Assembly: GCA_022605955.1 (NCBI GenBank)
Contig: JAKCOZ010000245.1
Location: 294,622-358,621 of the forward strand
Origin: Rallus limicola
Taxonomy: Eukaryota; Chordata; Aves; Gruiformes; Rallidae
Reading direction: 5' to 3'
DNA length: 64,000 nt
The position numbers and the translations under genes are program-made. Positions 49,441 to 61,518 of the stretch are shown here, in pieces; position 1 is the stretch's first letter; each line of letters starts with the position of its first letter. The notes under the pieces were generated by a model that did no database searches, had not been told where the DNA came from, and saw nothing but the letters and a program-made list of their open reading frames with translations.

Positions 49441-52400
49441 ATGCCTTTCAGGCCTAGCTTCTTTACTTTGGGAGTTATTGCTGGACGTTTAGCATGTTTT
49501 GAACTGCAGTCTGCTAGGGCCGAGAAAAGCACCGTAGGAAGTTCCAGGCATGTTCCCTCTTTCCAGGCAAAGGAAAAGGCGGAGAGCCAAAGTGACAGGG
49601 TCTGCTCGTGTGTCCTGTTAGGAGGTTTCAGACAAGCTATGCCTTTCAGGCCTAGCTTCTTTACTTTGGGAGTTATTGCTGGACGTTTAGCATGTTTTGA
49701 ACTGCAGTCTGCTAGGGCCGAGAAAAGCACCGTAGGAGGTTCCAGGAATGCTCCCTCTTTCCAGGCAAAGGAAAAGGCTGAGAGCCAAAGCGACAGGGTC
49801 TGCTCGTGTGTCCTGTTAGGAGGTTTCAGACAAGCTATGCCTTTCAGGCCTAGCTTCATTACTTTGGGAGTTATTGCTGGACGTTTAGCATGTTTTGAAC
49901 TGCAGTCTGCTAGGGCCGAGAAAAGCACCGTAGGAGGTTCCAGGCATGTTCCCTCTTTCCAGGCAAAGGAAAAGGCTGAGAGCCAAAGCGACAGGGTCTG
50001 CTCGTGTGTCCTGTTAGGAGGTTTCAGACAAGCTATGCCTTTCAGGCCTAGCTTCTTTACTTTGGGAGTTATTGCTGGACGTTTAGCATGTTTTGAACTG
50101 CAGTCTGCTAGGGCCGAGAAAAGCACCGTAGGAGGTTCCAGGCATGTTCCCTCTTTCCAGGCAAAGGAAAAGGCTGAGAGCCAAAGTGACAGGGTCTGCT
50201 CGTGTGTCCTGTTAGGAGGTTTCAGACAAGCTATGCCTTTCAGGCCTAGCTTCTTTACTTTGGGAGTTATTGCTGGACGTTTAGCATGTTTTGAACTGCA
50301 GTCTGCTAGGGCCGAGAAAAGCACCGTAGGAGGTTCCAGGCATGTTCCCTCTTTCCAGGCAAAGGAAAAGGCTGAGAGCCAAAGTGACAGGGTCTGCTCG
50401 TGTGTCCTCTTAGGAGGTTTCAGACAAGCTATGCCTTTCAGGCCTAGCTTCTTTACTTTGGGAGTTATTGCTGGACGTTTAGCATGTTTTGAACTGCAGT
50501 CTGCCAGGGCCGAGAAAAGCACCGTAGGAGGTTCCAGGCATATTCCCTCTTTCCAGGCAAAGGAAAAGGCTGAGAGCCAAAGCGACAGGGTCTGCTCGTG
50601 TGTCCTGTTAGGAGGTTTCAGACAAGCTATGCCTTTCAGGCCTAGCTTCTTTACTTTGGGAGTTATTGCTGGACGTTTAGCATGTTTTGAACTGCAGTCT
50701 GCTAGGGCCGAGAAAAGCACCGTAGGAGGTTCCAGGCATGTTCCCTCTTTCCAGGCAAAGGAAAAGGCTGAGAGCCAAAGTGACAGGGTCTGCTCGTGTG
50801 TCCTGTTAGGAGGTTTCAGACAAGCTATGCCTTTCAGGCCTAGCTTCTTTACTTTGGGAGTTATTGCTGGACGTTTAGCATGTTTTGAACTGCAGTCTGC
50901 TAGGGCCGAGAAAAGCACCGTAGGAAGTTCCAGGCATGTTCCCTCTTTCCAGGCAAAGGAAAAGGCGGAGAGCCAAAGTGACAGGGTCTGCTCGTGTGTC
51001 CTGTTAGGAGGTTTCAGACAAGCTATGCCTTTCAGGCCTAGCTTCTTTACTTTGGGAGTTATTGCTGGACGTTTAGCATGTTTTGAACTGCAGTCTGCTA
51101 GGGCCGAGAAAAGCACCGTAGGAGGTTCCAGGAATGCTCCCTCTTTCCAGGCAAAGGAAAAGGCTGAGAGCCAAAGCGACAGGGTCTGCTCGTGTGTCCT
51201 GTTAGGAGGTTTCAGACAAGCTATGCCTTTCAGGCCTAGCTTCTTTACTTTGGGAGTTATTGCTGGACGTTTAGCATGTTTTGAACTGCAGTCTGCTAGG
51301 GCCGAGAAAAGCACCGTAGGAGGTTCCAGGCATGTTCCCTCTTTCCAGGCAAAGGAAAAGGCTGAGAGCCAAAGCGACAGGGTCTGCTCGTGTGTCCTGT
51401 TAGGAGGTTTCAGACAAGCTATGCCTTTCAGGCCTAGCTTCTTTACTTTGGGAGTTATTGCTGGACGTTTAGCATGTTTTGAACTGCAGTCTGCTAGGGC
51501 CGAGAAAAGCACCGTAGGAGGTTCCAGGCATGTTCCCTCTTTCCAGGCAAAGGAAAAGGCTGAGAGCCAAAGTGACAGGGTCTGCTCGTGTGTCCTGTTA
51601 GGAGGTTTCAGACAAGCTATGCCTTTCAGGCCTAGCTTCTTTACTTTGGGAGTTATTGCTGGACGTTTAGCATGTTTTGAACTGCAGTCTGCTAGGGCCG
51701 AGAAAAGCACCGTAGGAGGTTCCAGGCATGTTCCCTCTTTCCAGGCAAAGGAAAAGGCTGAGAGCCAAAGCGACAGGGTCTGCTCGTGTGTCCTCTTAGG
51801 AGGTTTCAGACAAGATATGCCTTTCAGGCCTAGCTTCTTTACTTTGGGAGTTATTGCTGGACGTTTAGCATGTTTTGAACTGCAGTCTGCTAGGGCCGAG
51901 AAAAGCACCGTAGGAGGTTCCAGGCATATTCCCTCTTTCCAGGCAAAGGAAAAGGCTGAGAGCTAAAGTGACAGGGTCTGCTCGTGTGTCCTGTTAGGAG
52001 GTTTCAGACAAGCAATGCCTTTCAGGCCTAGCTTCTTTACTTTGGGAGTTATTGCTGGACGTTTAGCATGTTTTGAACTGCAGTCTGCTAGGGCCGAGAA
52101 AAGCACCGTAGGAAGTTCCAGGCATGTTCCCTCTTTCCAGGCAAAGGAAAAGGCTGAGAGCCAAAGCGACAGGGTCTGCTCGTGTGTCCTGTTAGGAGGT
52201 TTCAGACAAGCTATGCCTTTCAGGCCTAGCTTCTTTACTTTGGGTGTTATTGCTGGACGTTTAGCATGTTTTGAACTGCAGTCTGCTAGGGCCGAGAAAA
52301 GCACCGTAGGAGGTTCCAGGCATGTTCCCTCTTTCCAGGCAAAGGAAAAGGCTGAGAGCCAAAGCGACAGGGTCTGCTCGTGTGTCCTGTTAGGAGGTTT

Positions 52401-54390
52401 CAGACAAGCTATGCCTTTCAGGCCTAGCTTCTTTACTTTGGGAGTTATTGCTGGACGTTTAGCATGTTTTGAACTGCAGTCTGCTAGGGCCGAGAAAAGC
52501 ACCGTAGGAGGTTCCAGGCATGTTCCCTCTTTCCAGGCAAAGGAAAAGGCTGAGAGCCAAAGTGACAGGGTCTGCTCGTGTGTCCTGTTAGGAGGTTTCA
52601 GACAAGCTATGCCTTTCAGGCCTAGCTTCTTTACTTTGGGAGTTATTGCTGGACGTTTAGCATGTTTTGAACTGCAGTCTGCTAGGGCCGAGAAAAGCAC
52701 CGTAGGAGGTTCCAGGCATGTTCCCTCTTTCCAGGCAAAGGAAAAGGCTGAGAGCCAAAGTGACAGGGTCTGCTCGTGTGTCCTGTTAGGAGGTTTCAGA
52801 CAAGCTATGCCTTTCAGGCCTAGCTTCTTTACTTTGGGTGTTATTGCTGGACGTTTAGCATGTTTTGAACTGCAGTCTGCTAGGGCCGAGAAAAGCACCG
52901 TAGGAGGTTCCAGGCATGTTCCCTCTTTCCAGGCAAAGGAAAAGGCTGAGAGCCAAAGCGACAGGGTCTGCTCGTGTGTCCTGTTAGGAGGTTTCAGACA
53001 AGCTATGCCTTTCAGGCCTAGCTTCTTTACTTTGGGAGTTATTGCTGGACGTTTAGCATGTTTTGAACTGCAGTCTGCTAGGGCCGAGAAAAGCACCGTA
53101 GGAGGTTCCAGGCATGTTCCCTCTTTCCAGGCAAAGGAAAAGGCTGAGAGCCAAAGTGACAGGGTCTGCTCGTGTGTCCTGTTAGGAGGTTTCAGACAAG
53201 CTATGCCTTTCAGGCCTAGCTTCTTTACTTTGGGAGTTATTGCTGGACGTTTAGCATGTTTTGAACTGCAGTCTGCTAGGGCCGAGAAAAGCACCGTAGG
53301 AGGTTCCAGGCATATTCCCTCTTTCCAGGCAAAGGAAAAGGCTGAGAGCTAAAGTGACAGGGTCTGCTCGTGTGTCCTGTTAGGAGGTTTCAGACAAGCA
53401 ATGCCTTTCAGGCCTAGCTTCTTTACTTTGGGAGTTATTGCTGGACGTTTAGCATGTTTTGAACTGCAGTCTGCTAGGGCCGAGAAAAGCACCGTAGGAA
53501 GTTCCAGGCATGTTCCCTCTTTCCAGGCAAAGGAAAAGGCTGAGAGCCAAAGCGACAGGGTCTGCTCGTGTGTCCTGTTAGGAGGTTTCAGACAAGCTAT
53601 GCCTTTCAGGCCTAGCTTCTTTACTTTGGGTGTTATTGCTGGACGTTTAGCATGTTTTGAACTGCAGTCTGCTAGGGCCGAGAAAAGCACCGTAGGAGGT
53701 TCCAGGCATGTTCCCTCTTTCCAGGCAAAGGAAAAGGCTGAGAGCCAAAGCGACAGGGTCTGCTCGTGTGTCCTGTTAGGAGGTTTCAGACAAGCTATGC
53801 CTTTCAGGCCTAGCTTCTTTACTTTGGGAGTTATTGCTGGACGTTTAGCATGTTTTGAACTGCAGTCTGCTAGGGCCGAGAAAAGCACCGTAGGAGGTTC
53901 CAGGCATGTTCCCTCTTTCCAGGCAAAGGAAAAGGCTGAGAGCCAAAGTGACAGGGTCTGCTCGTGTGTCCTGTTAGGAGGTTTCAGACAAGCTATGCCT
54001 TTCAGGCCTAGCTTCTTTACTTTGGGAGTTATTGCTGGACGTTTAGCATGTTTTGAACTGCAGTCTGCTAGGGCCGAGAAAAGCACCGTAGGAGGTTCCA
54101 GGCATGTTCCCTCTTTTCAGGCAAAGGAAAAGGCTGAGAGCCAAAGTGACAGGGTCTGCTCGTGTGTCCTGTTAGGAGGTTTCAGACAAGCTATGCCTTT
54201 CAGGCCTAGCTTCTTTACTTTGGGTGTTATTGCTGGACGTTTAGCATGTTTTGAACTGCAGTCTGCTAGGGCCGAGAAAAGCACCGTAGGAGGTTCCAGG
54301 CATGTTCCCTCTTTCCAGGCAAAGGAAAAGGCTGAGAGCCAAAGCGACAGGGTCTGCTCGTGTGTCCTGTTAGGAGGTTTCAGACAAGCT
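49441..54390. repeat. 7-monomer (1,386-bp) HOR block, n249-n273
   Basis: Several independent markers recur at exactly 1,386 bp. CATATTCC is in n254, n261 and n268. GAAGTTCC with GCGGAGAGCC is in n249 and n256, and AGGAATGCTCC in n250 and n257. CCTCTTAGG is in n253 and n260. GAGAGCTAAAG is in n261 and n268, and AAGCAATGCC in n262 and n269. GGGTGTTATT is in n263 and n270, and again in n266 and n273. This is the clearest regular HOR in the window, with about three and a half periods. Confidence 0.9.
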
Positions 54391-54786
54391 ATGCCTTTCA
54401 GGCCTAGCTTCTTTACTTTGGGAGTTATTGCTGGACGTTTAGCATGTTTTGAACTGCAGTCTGCTAGGGCCGAGAAAAGCACCGTAGGAGGTTCCAGGCA
54501 TGTTCCCTCTTTCCAGGCAAAGGAAAAGGCTGAGAGCCAAAGTGACAGGGTCTGCTCGTGTGTCCTGTTAGGAGGTTTCAGACAAGCTATGCCTTTCAGG
54601 CCTAGCTTCTTTACTTTGGGAGTTATTGCTGGACGTTTAGCATGTTTTGAACTGCAGTCTGCTAGGGCCGAGAAAAGCACCGTAGGAGGTTCCAGGCATG
54701 TTCCCTCTTTTCAGGCAAAGGAAAAGGCTGAGAGCCAAAGTGACAGGGTCTGCTCGTGTGTCCTGTTAGGAGGTTTCAGACAAGCT

Positions 54787-57700
54787 ATGCCTTTCAGGCC
54801 TAGCTTCTTTACTTTGGGAGTTATTGCTGGACGTTTAGCATGTTTTGAACTGCAGTCTGCTAGGGCCGAGAAAAGCACCGTAGGAGGTTCCAGGCATGTT
54901 CCCTCTTTCCAGGCAAAGGAAAAGGCTGAGAGCCAAAGTGACAGGGTCTGCTCGTGTGTCCTGTTAGGAGGTTTCAGACAAGCTATGCCTTTCAGGCCTA
55001 GCTTCTTTACTTTGGGAGTTATTGCTGGACGTTTAGCATGTTTTGAACTGCAGTCTGCTAGGGCCGAGAAAAGCACCGTAGGAGGTTCCAGGCATGTTCC
55101 CTCTTTCCAGGCAAAGGAAAAGGCTGAGAGCCAAAGTGACAGGGTCTGCTCGTGTGTCCTGTTAGGAGGTTTCAGACAAGCTATGCCTTTCAGGCCTAGC
55201 TTCTTTACTTTGGGAGTTATTGCTGGACGTTTAGCATGTTTTGAACTGCAGTCTGCTAGGGCCGAGAAAAGCACCGTAGGAGGTTCCAGGCATGTTCCCT
55301 CTTTCCAGGCAAAGGAAAAGGCTGAGATCCAAAGTGACAGGGTCTGCTCGTGTGTCCTGTTAGGAGGTTTCAGACAAGCTATGCCTTTCAGGCCTAGCTT
55401 CTTTACTTTGGGAGTTATTGCTGGACGTTTAGCATGTTTTGAACTGCAGTCTGCTAGGGCCGAGAAAAGCACCGTAGGAAGTTCCAGGCATGTTCCCTCT
55501 TTCCAGGCAAAGGAAAAGGCGGAGAGCCAAAGTGACAGGGTCTGCTCGTGTGTCCTGTTAGGAGGTTTCAGACAAGCTATGCCTTTCAGGCCTAGCTTCT
55601 TTACTTTGGGAGTTATTGCTGGACGTTTAGCATGTTTTGAACTGCAGTCTGCTAGGGCCGAGAAAAGCACCGTAGGAGGTTCCAGGCATGCTCCCTCTTT
55701 CCAGGCAAAGGAAAAGGCTGAGAGCCAAAGCGACAGGGTCTGCTCGTGTGTCCTGTTAGGAGGTTTCAGACAAGCTATGCCTTTCAGGCCTAGCTTCTTT
55801 ACTTTGGGAGTTATTGCTGGACGTTTAGCATGTTTTGAACTGCAGTCTGCTAGGGCCGAGAAAAGCACCGTAGGAGGTTCCAGGCATGTTCCCTCTTTCC
55901 AGGCAAAGGAAAAGGCTGAGAGCCAAAGCGACAGGGTCTGCTCGTGTGTCCTGTTAGGAGGTTTCAGACAAGCTATGCCTTTCAGGCCTAGCTTCTTTAC
56001 TTTGGGAGTTATTGCTGGACGTTTAGCATGTTTTGAACTGCAGTCTGCTAGGGCCGAGAAAAGCACCGTAGGAGGTTCCAGGCATGTTCCCTCTTTCCAG
56101 GCAAAGGAAAAGGCTGAGAGCCAAAGTGACAGGGTCTGCTCGTGTGTCCTGTTAGGAGGTTTCAGACAAGCTATGCCTTTCAGGCCTAGCTTCTTTACTT
56201 TGGGAGTTATTGCTGGACGTTTAGCATGTTTTGAACTGCAGTCTGCTAGGGCCGAGAAAAGCACCGTAGGAGGTTCCAGGCATGTTCCCTCTTTCCAGGC
56301 AAAGGAAAAGGCTGAGAGCCAAAGTGACAGGGTCTGCTCGTGTGTCCTGTTAGGAGGTTTCAGACAAGCTATGCCTTTCAGGCCTAGCTTCTTTACTTTG
56401 GGAGTTATTGCTGGACGTTTAGCATGTTTTGAACTGCAGTCTGCTAGGGCCGAGAAAAGCACCGTAGGAGGTTCCAGGCATGTTCCCTCTTTTCAGGCAA
56501 AGGAAAAGGCTGAGAGCCAAAGTGACAGGGTCTGCTCGTGTGTCCTGTTAGGAGGTTTCAGACAAGCTATGCCTTTCAGTCCTAGCTTCTTTACTTTGGG
56601 AGTTATTGCTGGACGTTTAGCATGTTTTGAACTGCAGTCTGCTAGGGCCGAGAAAAGCACCGTAGGAGGTTCCAGGCATGTTCCCTCTTTCCAGGCAAAG
56701 GAAAAGGCTGAGAGCCAAAGTGACAGGGTCTGCTCGTGTGTCCTGTTAGGAGGTTTCAGACAAGCTATGCCTTTCAGGCCTAGCTTCTTTACTTTGGGAG
56801 TTATTGCTGGACGTTTAGCATGTTTTGAACTGCAGTCTGCTAGGGCCGAGAAAAGCACCGTAGGAGGTTCCAGGCATGTTCCCTCTTTCCAGGCAAAGGA
56901 AAAGGCTGAGAGCCAAAGTGACAGGGTCTGCTCGTGTGTCCTGTTAGGAGGTTTCAGACAAGCTATGCCTTTCAGGCCTAGCTTCTTTACTTTGGGAGTT
57001 ATTGCTGGACGTTTAGCATGTTTTGAACTGCAGTCTGCTAGGGCCGAGAAAAGCACCGTAGGAGGTTCCAGGCATGTTCCCTCTTTCCAGGCAAAGGAAA
57101 AGGCTGAGATCCAAAGTGACAGGGTCTGCTCGTGTGTCCTGTTAGGAGGTTTCAGACAAGCTATGCCTTTCAGGCCTAGCTTCTTTACTTTGGGAGTTCC
57201 TGCTGGACGTTTAGCATGTTTTGAACTGCAGTCTGCTAGGGCCGAGAAAAGCACCGTAGGAAGTTCCAGGCATGTTCCCTCTTTCCAGGCAAAGGAAAAG
57301 GCGGAGAGCCAAAGTGACAGGGTCTGCTCGTGTGTCCTGTTAGGAGGTTTCAGACAAGCTATGCCTTTCAGGCCTAGCTTCTTTACTTTGGGAGTTATTG
57401 CTGGACGTTTAGCATGTTTTGAACTGCAGTCTGCTAGGGCCGAGAAAAGCACCGTAGGAGGTTCCAGGCATGCTCCCTCTTTCCAGGCAAAGGAAAAGGC
57501 TGAGAGCCAAAGCGACAGGGTCTGCTCGTGTGTCCTGTTAGGAGGTTTCAGACAAGCTATGCCTTTCAGGCCTAGCTTCTTTACTTTGGGAGTTATTGCT
57601 GGACGTTTAGCATGTTTTGAACTGCAGTCTGCTAGGGCCGAGAAAAGCACCGTAGGAGGTTCCAGGCATGTTCCCTCTTTCCAGGCAAAGGAAAAGGCTG

Positions 57701-58350
57701 AGAGCCAAAGTGACAGGGTCTGCTCGTGTGTCCTGTTAGGAGGTTTCAGACAAGCTATGCCTTTCAGGCCTAGCTTCTTTACTTTGGGAGTTATTGCTGG
57801 ACGTTTAGCATGTTTTGAACTGCAGTCTGCTAGGGCCGAGAAAAGCACCGTAGGAGGTTCCAGGCATGTTCCCTCTTTCCAGGCAAAGGAAAAGGCTGAG
57901 AGCCAAAGTGACAGGGTCTGCTCGTGTGTCCTGTTAGGAGGTTTCAGACAAGCTATGCCTTTCAGGCCTAGCTTCTTTACTTTGGGAGTTATTGCTGGAC
58001 GTTTAGCATGTTTTGAACTGCAGTCTGCTAGGGCCGAGAAAAGCACCGTAGGAGGTTCCAGGCATGTTCCCTCTTTCCAGGCAAAGGAAAAGGCTGAGAG
58101 CCAAAGTGACAGGGTCTGCTCGTGTGTCCTGTTAGGAGGTTTCAGACAAGCTATGCCTTTCAGGCCTAGCTTCTTTACTTTGGGAGTTATTGCTGGACGT
58201 TTAGCATGTTTTGAACTGCAGTCTGCTAGGGCCGAGAAAAGCACCGTAGGAGGTTCCAGGCATGTTCCCTCTTTCCAGGCAAAGGAAAAGGCTGAGAGCC
58301 AAAGTGACAGGGTCTGCTCGTGTGTCCTGTTAGGAGGTTTCAGACAAGCT
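54787..58350. repeat. 9-monomer (1,782-bp) tandem duplication, n276-n284 and n285-n293
   Basis: GAGATCCAAAG (n278, n287), GAAGTTCC with GCGGAG (n279, n288) and CATGCTCC (n280, n289) all repeat at 1,782 bp, and TTTTCAG occurs at n275 and n284. The right copy adds TTTCAGTCC in n285 and GAGTTCCTGCTGG in n288. The next expected TTTTCAG at n293 is absent. Confidence 0.8.
56371..57756. repeat. Segment n284-n290, left copy of a 26-monomer offset repeat
   Basis: TTTTCAG (n284), TTTCAGTCC (n285), GAGTTCCTGCTGG with GAAGTTCC and GCGGAG (n288), and CATGCTCC (n289) recur in the same order 5,148 bp downstream. GAGTTCCTG is a two-base change found only in these two monomers, which makes common descent likely. 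Confidence 0.8.
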
Positions 58351-58744
58351 ATGCCTTTCAGGCCTAGCTTCTTTACTTTGGGAGTTATTGCTGGACGTTT
58401 AGCATGTTTTGAACTGCAGTCTGCTAGGGCCGAGAAAAGCACCGTAGGAGGTTCCAGGCATGTTCCCTCTTTCCAGGCAAAGGAAAAGGCTGAGAGCCAA
58501 AGTGACAGGGTCTGCTCGTGTGTCCTGTTAGGAGGTTTCAGACAAGCTATGCCTTTCAGGCCTAGCTTCTTTACTTTGGGAGTTATTGCTGGACGTTTAG
58601 CATGTTTTGAACTGCAGTCTGCTAGGGCCGAGAAAAGCACCGTAGGAGGTTCCAGGCATGTTCCCTCTTTCCAGGCAAAGGAAAAGGCTGAGAGCCAAAG
58701 TGACAGGGTCTGCTCGTGTGTCCTGTTAGGAGGTTTCAGACAAG

Positions 58745-61122
58745 CTATGCCTTTCAGGCCTAGCTTCTTTACTTTGGGAGTTATTGCTGGACGTTTAGCA
58801 TGTTTTGAACTGCAGTCTGCTAGGTCCGAGAAAAGCACCGTAGGAAGTTCCAGGCATGTTCCCTCTTTCCAGGCAAAGGAAAAGGCAGAGAGCCAAAGCG
58901 ACAGGGTCTGCTCGTGTGTCCTGTTAGGAGGTTTCAGACAAGCAATGCCTTTCAGGCCTAGCTTCTTTACTTTGGGAGTTATTGCTGGACGTTTAGCATG
59001 TTTTGAACTGCAGTCTGCTAGGTCCGAGAAAAGCACCGTAGGAAGTTCCAGGCATGTTCCCTCTTTCCAGGCAAAGGAAAAGGCTGAGAGCCAAAGCGAC
59101 AGGGTCTGCTCGTGTGTCCTGTTAGGAGGTTTCAGACAAGCTATGCCTTTCAGGCCTAGCTTCTTTACTTTGGGTGTTATTGCTGGACGTTTAGCATGTT
59201 TTGAACTGCAGTCTGCCAGGGCCGAGAAAAGCACCGTAGGAGGTTCCAGGCATGTTCCCTCTTTCCAGGCAAAGGAAAAGGCTGAGAGCCAAAGCGACAG
59301 GGTCTGCTCGTGTGTCCTGTTAGGAGGTTTCAGACAAGCTATGCCTTTCAGGCCTAGCTTCTTTACTTTGGGAGTTATTGCTGGACGTTTAGCATGTTTT
59401 GAACTGCAGTCTGCTAGGGCCGAGAAAAGCACCGTAGGAGGTTCCAGGCATGTTCCCTCTTTCCAGGCAAAGGAAAAGGCTGAGAGCCAAAGTGACAGGG
59501 TCTGCTCGTGTGTCCTGTTAGGAGGTTTCAGACAAGCTATGCCTTTCAGGCCTAGCTTCTTTACTTTGGGAGTTATTGCTGGACGTTTAGCATGTTTTGA
59601 ACTGCAGTCTGCTAGGGCCGAGAAAAGCACCGTAGGAGGTTCCAGGCATGTTCCCTCTTTTCAGGCAAAGGAAAAGGCTGAGAGCCAAAGTGACAGGGTC
59701 TGCTCGTGTGTCCTGTTAGGAGGTTTCAGACAAGCTATGCCTTTCAGGCCTAGCTTCTTTACTTTGGGAGTTATTGCTGGACGTTTAGCATGTTTTGAAC
59801 TGCAGTCTTCTAGGGCCGAGAAAAGCACCGTAGGAGGTTCCAGGCATGTTCCCTCTTTCCAGGCAAAGGAAAAGGCTGAGAGCCAAAGTGACAGGGTCTG
59901 CTCGTGTGTCCTGTTAGGAGGTTTCAGACAAGCTATGCCTTTCAGGCCTAGCTTCTTTACTTTGGGAGTTATTGCTGGACGTTTAGCATGTTTTGAACTG
60001 CAGTCTGCTAGGGCCGAGAAAAGCACCGTAGGAGGTTCCAGGCATGTTCCCTCTTTCCAGGCAAAGGAAAAGGCTGAGAGCCAAAGTGACAGGGTCTGCT
60101 CGTGTGTCCTGTTAGGAGGTTTCAGACAAGCTATGCCTTTCAGGCCTAGCTTCTTTACTTTGGGAGTTATTGCTGGACGTTTAGCATGTTTTGAACTGCA
60201 GTCTGCTAGGGCCGAGAAAAGCACCGTAGGAGGTTCCAGGCATGTTCCCTCTTTCCAGGCAAAGGAAAAGGCTGAGAGCCAAAGTGACAGGGTCTGCTCG
60301 TGTGTCCTGTTAGGAGGTTTCAGACAAGCTATGCCTTTCAGGCCTAGCTTCTTTACTTTGGGAGTTATTGCTGGACGTTTAGCATGTTTTGAACTGCAGT
60401 CTGCTAGGGCCGAGAAAAGCACCGTAGGAGGTTCCAGGCATGTTCCCTCTTTCCAGGCAAAGGAAAAGGCTGAGAGCCAAAGTGACAGGGTCTGCTCGTG
60501 TGTCCTGTTAGGAGGTTTCAGACAAGCTATGCCTTTCAGGCCTAGCTTCTTTACTTTGGGAGTTATTGCTGGACGTTTAGCATGTTTTGAACTGCAGTCT
60601 GCTAGGGCCGAGAAAAGCACCGTAGGAGGTTCCAGGCATATTCCCTCTTTCCAGGCAAAGGAAAAAGCTGAGAGCGAAAGTGACAGGGTCTGCTCGTGTG
60701 TCCTGTTAGGAGGTTTCAGACAAGCAATGCCTTTCAGGCCTAGCTTCTTTACTTTGGGAGTTATTGCTGGACGTTTAGCATGTTTTGAACTGCAGTCTGC
60801 TAGGGCCGAGAAAAGCACCGTAGGAAGTTCCAGGCATGTTCCCTCTTTCCAGGCAAAGGAAAAGGCTGAGAGCCAAAGCGACAGGGTCTGCTCGTGTGTC
60901 CTGTTAGGAGGTTTCAGACAAGCTATGCCTTTCAGGCCTAGCTTCTTTACTTTGGGTGTTATTGCTGGACGTTTAGCATGTTTTGAACTGCAGTCTGCTA
61001 GGGCCGAGAAAAGCACCGTAGGAGGTTCCAGGCATGTTCCCTCTTTCCAGGCAAAGGAAAAGGCTGAGAGCCAAAGTGACAGGGTCTGCTCGTGTGTCCT
61101 GTTAGGAGGTTTCAGACAAGCT
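58745..61122. repeat. Segment n296-n307 with 9-monomer offset markers related to the 7-monomer HOR
   Basis: AAGCAATGCC with GAAGTTCC (n297, n306) followed by GGGTGTTATT (n298, n307) repeats at 1,782 bp. The same pair defines n262-n263 and n269-n270 in the 7-monomer block. n305 carries CATATTCC like n254, n261 and n268, plus private AAAAAGC and GAGAGCGAAAG. Material of the 7-monomer HOR has thus been reused here in a different register. Confidence 0.7.
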
Positions 61123-61518
61123 ATGCCTTTCAGGCCTAGCTTCTTTACTTTGGGAGTTATTGCTGGACGTTTAGCATGTTTTGAACTGCAGTCTGCTAGG
61201 GCCGAGAAAAGCACCGTAGGAGGTTCCAGGCATGTTCCCTCTTTCCAGGCAAAGGAAAAGGCTGAGAGCCAAAGTGACAGGGTCTGCTCGTGTGTCCTGT
61301 TAGGAGGTTTCAGACAAGCTATGCCTTTCAGGCCTAGCTTCTTTACTTTGGGAGTTATTGCTGGACGTTTAGCATGTTTTGAACTGCAGTCTGCTAGGGC
61401 CGAGAAAAGCACCGTAGGAGGTTCCAGGCATGTTCCCTCTTTCCAGGCAAAGGAAAAGGCTGAGAGCCAAAGTGACAGGGTCTGCTCGTGTGTCCTGTTA
61501 GGAGGTTTCAGACAAGCT

